DNA of 15,019 nt from NCBI GenBank assembly GCA_002477465.1, contig DLPV01000030.1:1-15019 (forward strand), written 5' to 3'. Made by a program: the position numbers and the translations under genes. Source of the DNA: Gammaproteobacteria bacterium UBA7449 (GTDB lineage Bacteria > Pseudomonadota > Gammaproteobacteria > Pseudomonadales > Pseudohongiellaceae). Every line of letters starts with the position of its first letter. Position 1 is the stretch's first letter. This document shows, piece by piece, positions 13,494 to 15,019 of the stretch. Below the pieces are notes generated by a model. It was not told the origin of the DNA, ran no database searches, and was given only the letters and a program-made list of their open reading frames with translations.

Positions 13494-14924
13494 ATGAGAA
13501 TACTCACCCGCCTACTTAGCACTGCTGCTATTGTGCTACCCATATCTGCACTGGCACAGCAGGAACTGAACTATGACTACTGGCAGCATCAGCGCGAAAT
13601 GATTCGTCGTGGCCAGCAGGCAGTTTTTATGTGCAACGGTCTGTTTACATCGAATCGAACTCTGGAGCAGGTTTATGAACGGGAGCTGGCGTTTTTCGCT
13701 GACCCCATAGGCACAGCGGACGGCGGTGATTACAACGTAGACAGGGATCTTAAGGGCGTTGAAATTGGCGCGCCCGGCGAGGTGCCCGTCATGCGCGCTG
13801 TTTTTCGGGAAGGAATCGGTTGCGTCATCTTACCCCCGGATCAGACCCTGGCCGATGCCGACCGTCTGCCGGAATTGACGCTTCCCTACCCGCCAGGAAA
13901 TCCAGCACAAATAGCCTGGCCGGACGGTGACCTGATTGAGGACAAAGCGCTACCGACCAATGTCAGCGCGGCAGCACTTAAGGCGGCTTCGGATTGGGCG
14001 TTTGACCGCCCAACTCCGGAACAGAGCACCATTAGCCTGCTGGTGGTGTACAAGGGCGACATTGTGCACGAGCGCTATGCAGATGGCTTTGATATGACCA
14101 CGCGGACGCGAACCTGGTCTACTGCCAAGAGTATTGCCTCTACCCTCATCGGTATGCTGGTAGATGAGGGGCGGATGGAGCTTGACGCACCGCTGGGATT
14201 CGATTGGCTTCCGCAAGCCAGTTCGCCAGAGACTGACCCTCGCAATGGCATTACCCTGCGTCACGCCCTGAATATGTCTACCGGACTGGAGTCCATCGAC
14301 AATAACCGCCTGGAGTACGCGACCGGTTCCGGGATGTCTTACTGGGCGGGAGACAGTTCAGTGGAAGGCGCCCGTGCCAGAGGCTTGATTCGCGAGCCGG
14401 GCACGCGCTGGGATTATGAAAACTACGACACCTTGCTTGCGATCTATGCCATGAAGCGGGCGCTGGGTGGTGAACGTGAATATGCTGAATTTCCACGCAA
14501 AGCGTTGCTGGATAAAATTGGTATGCGCAACACTCTCGTGAGCACTGATCGCTTTGGTGATTTTGTGCTTAGTAGCCAGGTTTATACCAATGCGAGAGAC
14601 CTGGCCCGTTTCGGTCTGCTGTATCTGCAGGGTGGTGTGTGGAATGGAGAGCGGTTGTTGTCCGAGGATTGGATTGATTTCGTCAGCACGTCAGCACCTG
14701 CAACCGCAGAAATTGGCAATATGTATGGTGGCCAGTTCTGGCTAGTGCCGGATGATCGCAACGATGTGCCGAAAGATGCCTACATGACTAACGGCAACCG
14801 CGGACAATTCACCATTATCGTGCCATCTCATGATCTGGTGATTGTGCGACGCGGCCTGGATTATGGGCGGCAGGGATTCGATCGGTGGGGACTCGCCAGA
14901 GAGGTTATTAAGGCCATCAATTAG
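13494..14924 (+). CDS. Exported beta-lactamase-fold serine hydrolase (PF00144 type)
   Basis: A 476-residue secreted or periplasmic serine hydrolase of the class C beta-lactamase/esterase/6-aminohexanoate-dimer hydrolase superfamily. Seen: a Sec signal peptide (MRILTRLLSTAAIVLPISALA, likely cut after A21); an N-terminal extension of about 150 residues with two cysteines (C47, C110) that could form a disulfide; then the catalytic domain with the nucleophile motif S209-T-A-K212 in TWSTAKSIASTLIGML, the Y308-E-N310 motif, HALNMSTGLES at 257-267, the YTNARDLARFGLLYLQGG block at 364-381, and, near the C-terminus, NGNRGQF (433-439) where many relatives have H-x-G or K-T-G. Substrate cannot be read from sequence; ester or amide hydrolysis is likelier than antibiotic resistance. 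Good ribosome-binding site (GGAGAGAG). The last 95 bases of the window show no gene or clear terminator. Confidence 0.9.
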   Translation: MRILTRLLSTAAIVLPISALAQQELNYDYWQHQREMIRRGQQAVFMCNGLFTSNRTLEQVYERELAFFADPIGTADGGDYNVDRDLKGVEIGAPGEVPVMRAVFREGIGCVILPPDQTLADADRLPELTLPYPPGNPAQIAWPDGDLIEDKALPTNVSAAALKAASDWAFDRPTPEQSTISLLVVYKGDIVHERYADGFDMTTRTRTWSTAKSIASTLIGMLVDEGRMELDAPLGFDWLPQASSPETDPRNGITLRHALNMSTGLESIDNNRLEYATGSGMSYWAGDSSVEGARARGLIREPGTRWDYENYDTLLAIYAMKRALGGEREYAEFPRKALLDKIGMRNTLVSTDRFGDFVLSSQVYTNARDLARFGLLYLQGGVWNGERLLSEDWIDFVSTSAPATAEIGNMYGGQFWLVPDDRNDVPKDAYMTNGNRGQFTIIVPSHDLVIVRRGLDYGRQGFDRWGLAREVIKAIN

Positions 14925-15019
14925 TGTAATGACAAAGACATTGTAGGTTTTGTTTCTCTAAACCATCCTTTTTCAGTGCATGGGCGCCCAAAGCCGTGTA
15001 TCTCTTCTGGACACGCCGT

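Noticed and set aside
1..15019. CRISPR arrays, insertion sequences, phage genes, toxin-antitoxin or defence genes
   Set aside because: None seen; the coding space is filled by housekeeping genes, one regulator, one acyltransferase-like gene and one hydrolase.

Overview
The window looks like part of a gammaproteobacterial chromosome close to the replication origin. The gene order parA-parB-atpIBEFHAGDC-glmU is the one found in Pseudomonas and its relatives, and the proteins align readily from memory with E. coli and Pseudomonas homologues. Base composition is moderate. A marine or Cellvibrionales-like host is a guess; the sequence does not settle genus. I see no insertion sequence, phage gene, CRISPR array, tRNA or rRNA.

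Layout. (1) 83-1851: chromosome-partition genes parA (TTG start) and parB, with a dyad between them. (2) 1852-2188: a gap holding pyrimidine-rich 11-bp repeats, a strong sigma70-type promoter (TTGCGA-N17-TATAAT) and a leader with a 5' hairpin. (3) 2189-9417: the complete nine-gene F1Fo ATP synthase operon, closed by a strong intrinsic terminator at 9466-9494. (4) 9543-10919: glmU for UDP-GlcNAc synthesis. (5) 11010-11138: a 42-codon single-pass membrane microprotein. (6) An RpiR/HexR-type sugar-phosphate regulator on the minus strand, divergent from a COG3146/DUF482 FemAB-like acyltransferase gene. (7) 13494-14924: an exported beta-lactamase-fold serine hydrolase with its own promoter.

How the genes work together. 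ParA and ParB segregate the origin. The atp operon makes the membrane rotor and stator (a, b, c) and the catalytic head (alpha, beta, gamma, delta, epsilon). GlmU supplies the cell-wall and LPS precursor UDP-GlcNAc. The last three genes have no evident link to the ATP synthase; the serine hydrolase acts outside the cytoplasm.

The content is mostly housekeeping and I found no clear new multi-gene system. The most interesting structure is in the non-coding punctuation of the atp operon. Perfect or near-perfect inverted repeats lie after atpE, across the atpH stop just before atpA, and on both sides of atpD, next to the cistrons for the subunits needed in several copies (c, alpha, beta). Other points worth a look are a divergent alpha-subunit P-loop (GDREVGKT instead of GDRQTGKT), the helically phased repeats upstream of the atp promoter, and the 42-aa microprotein.
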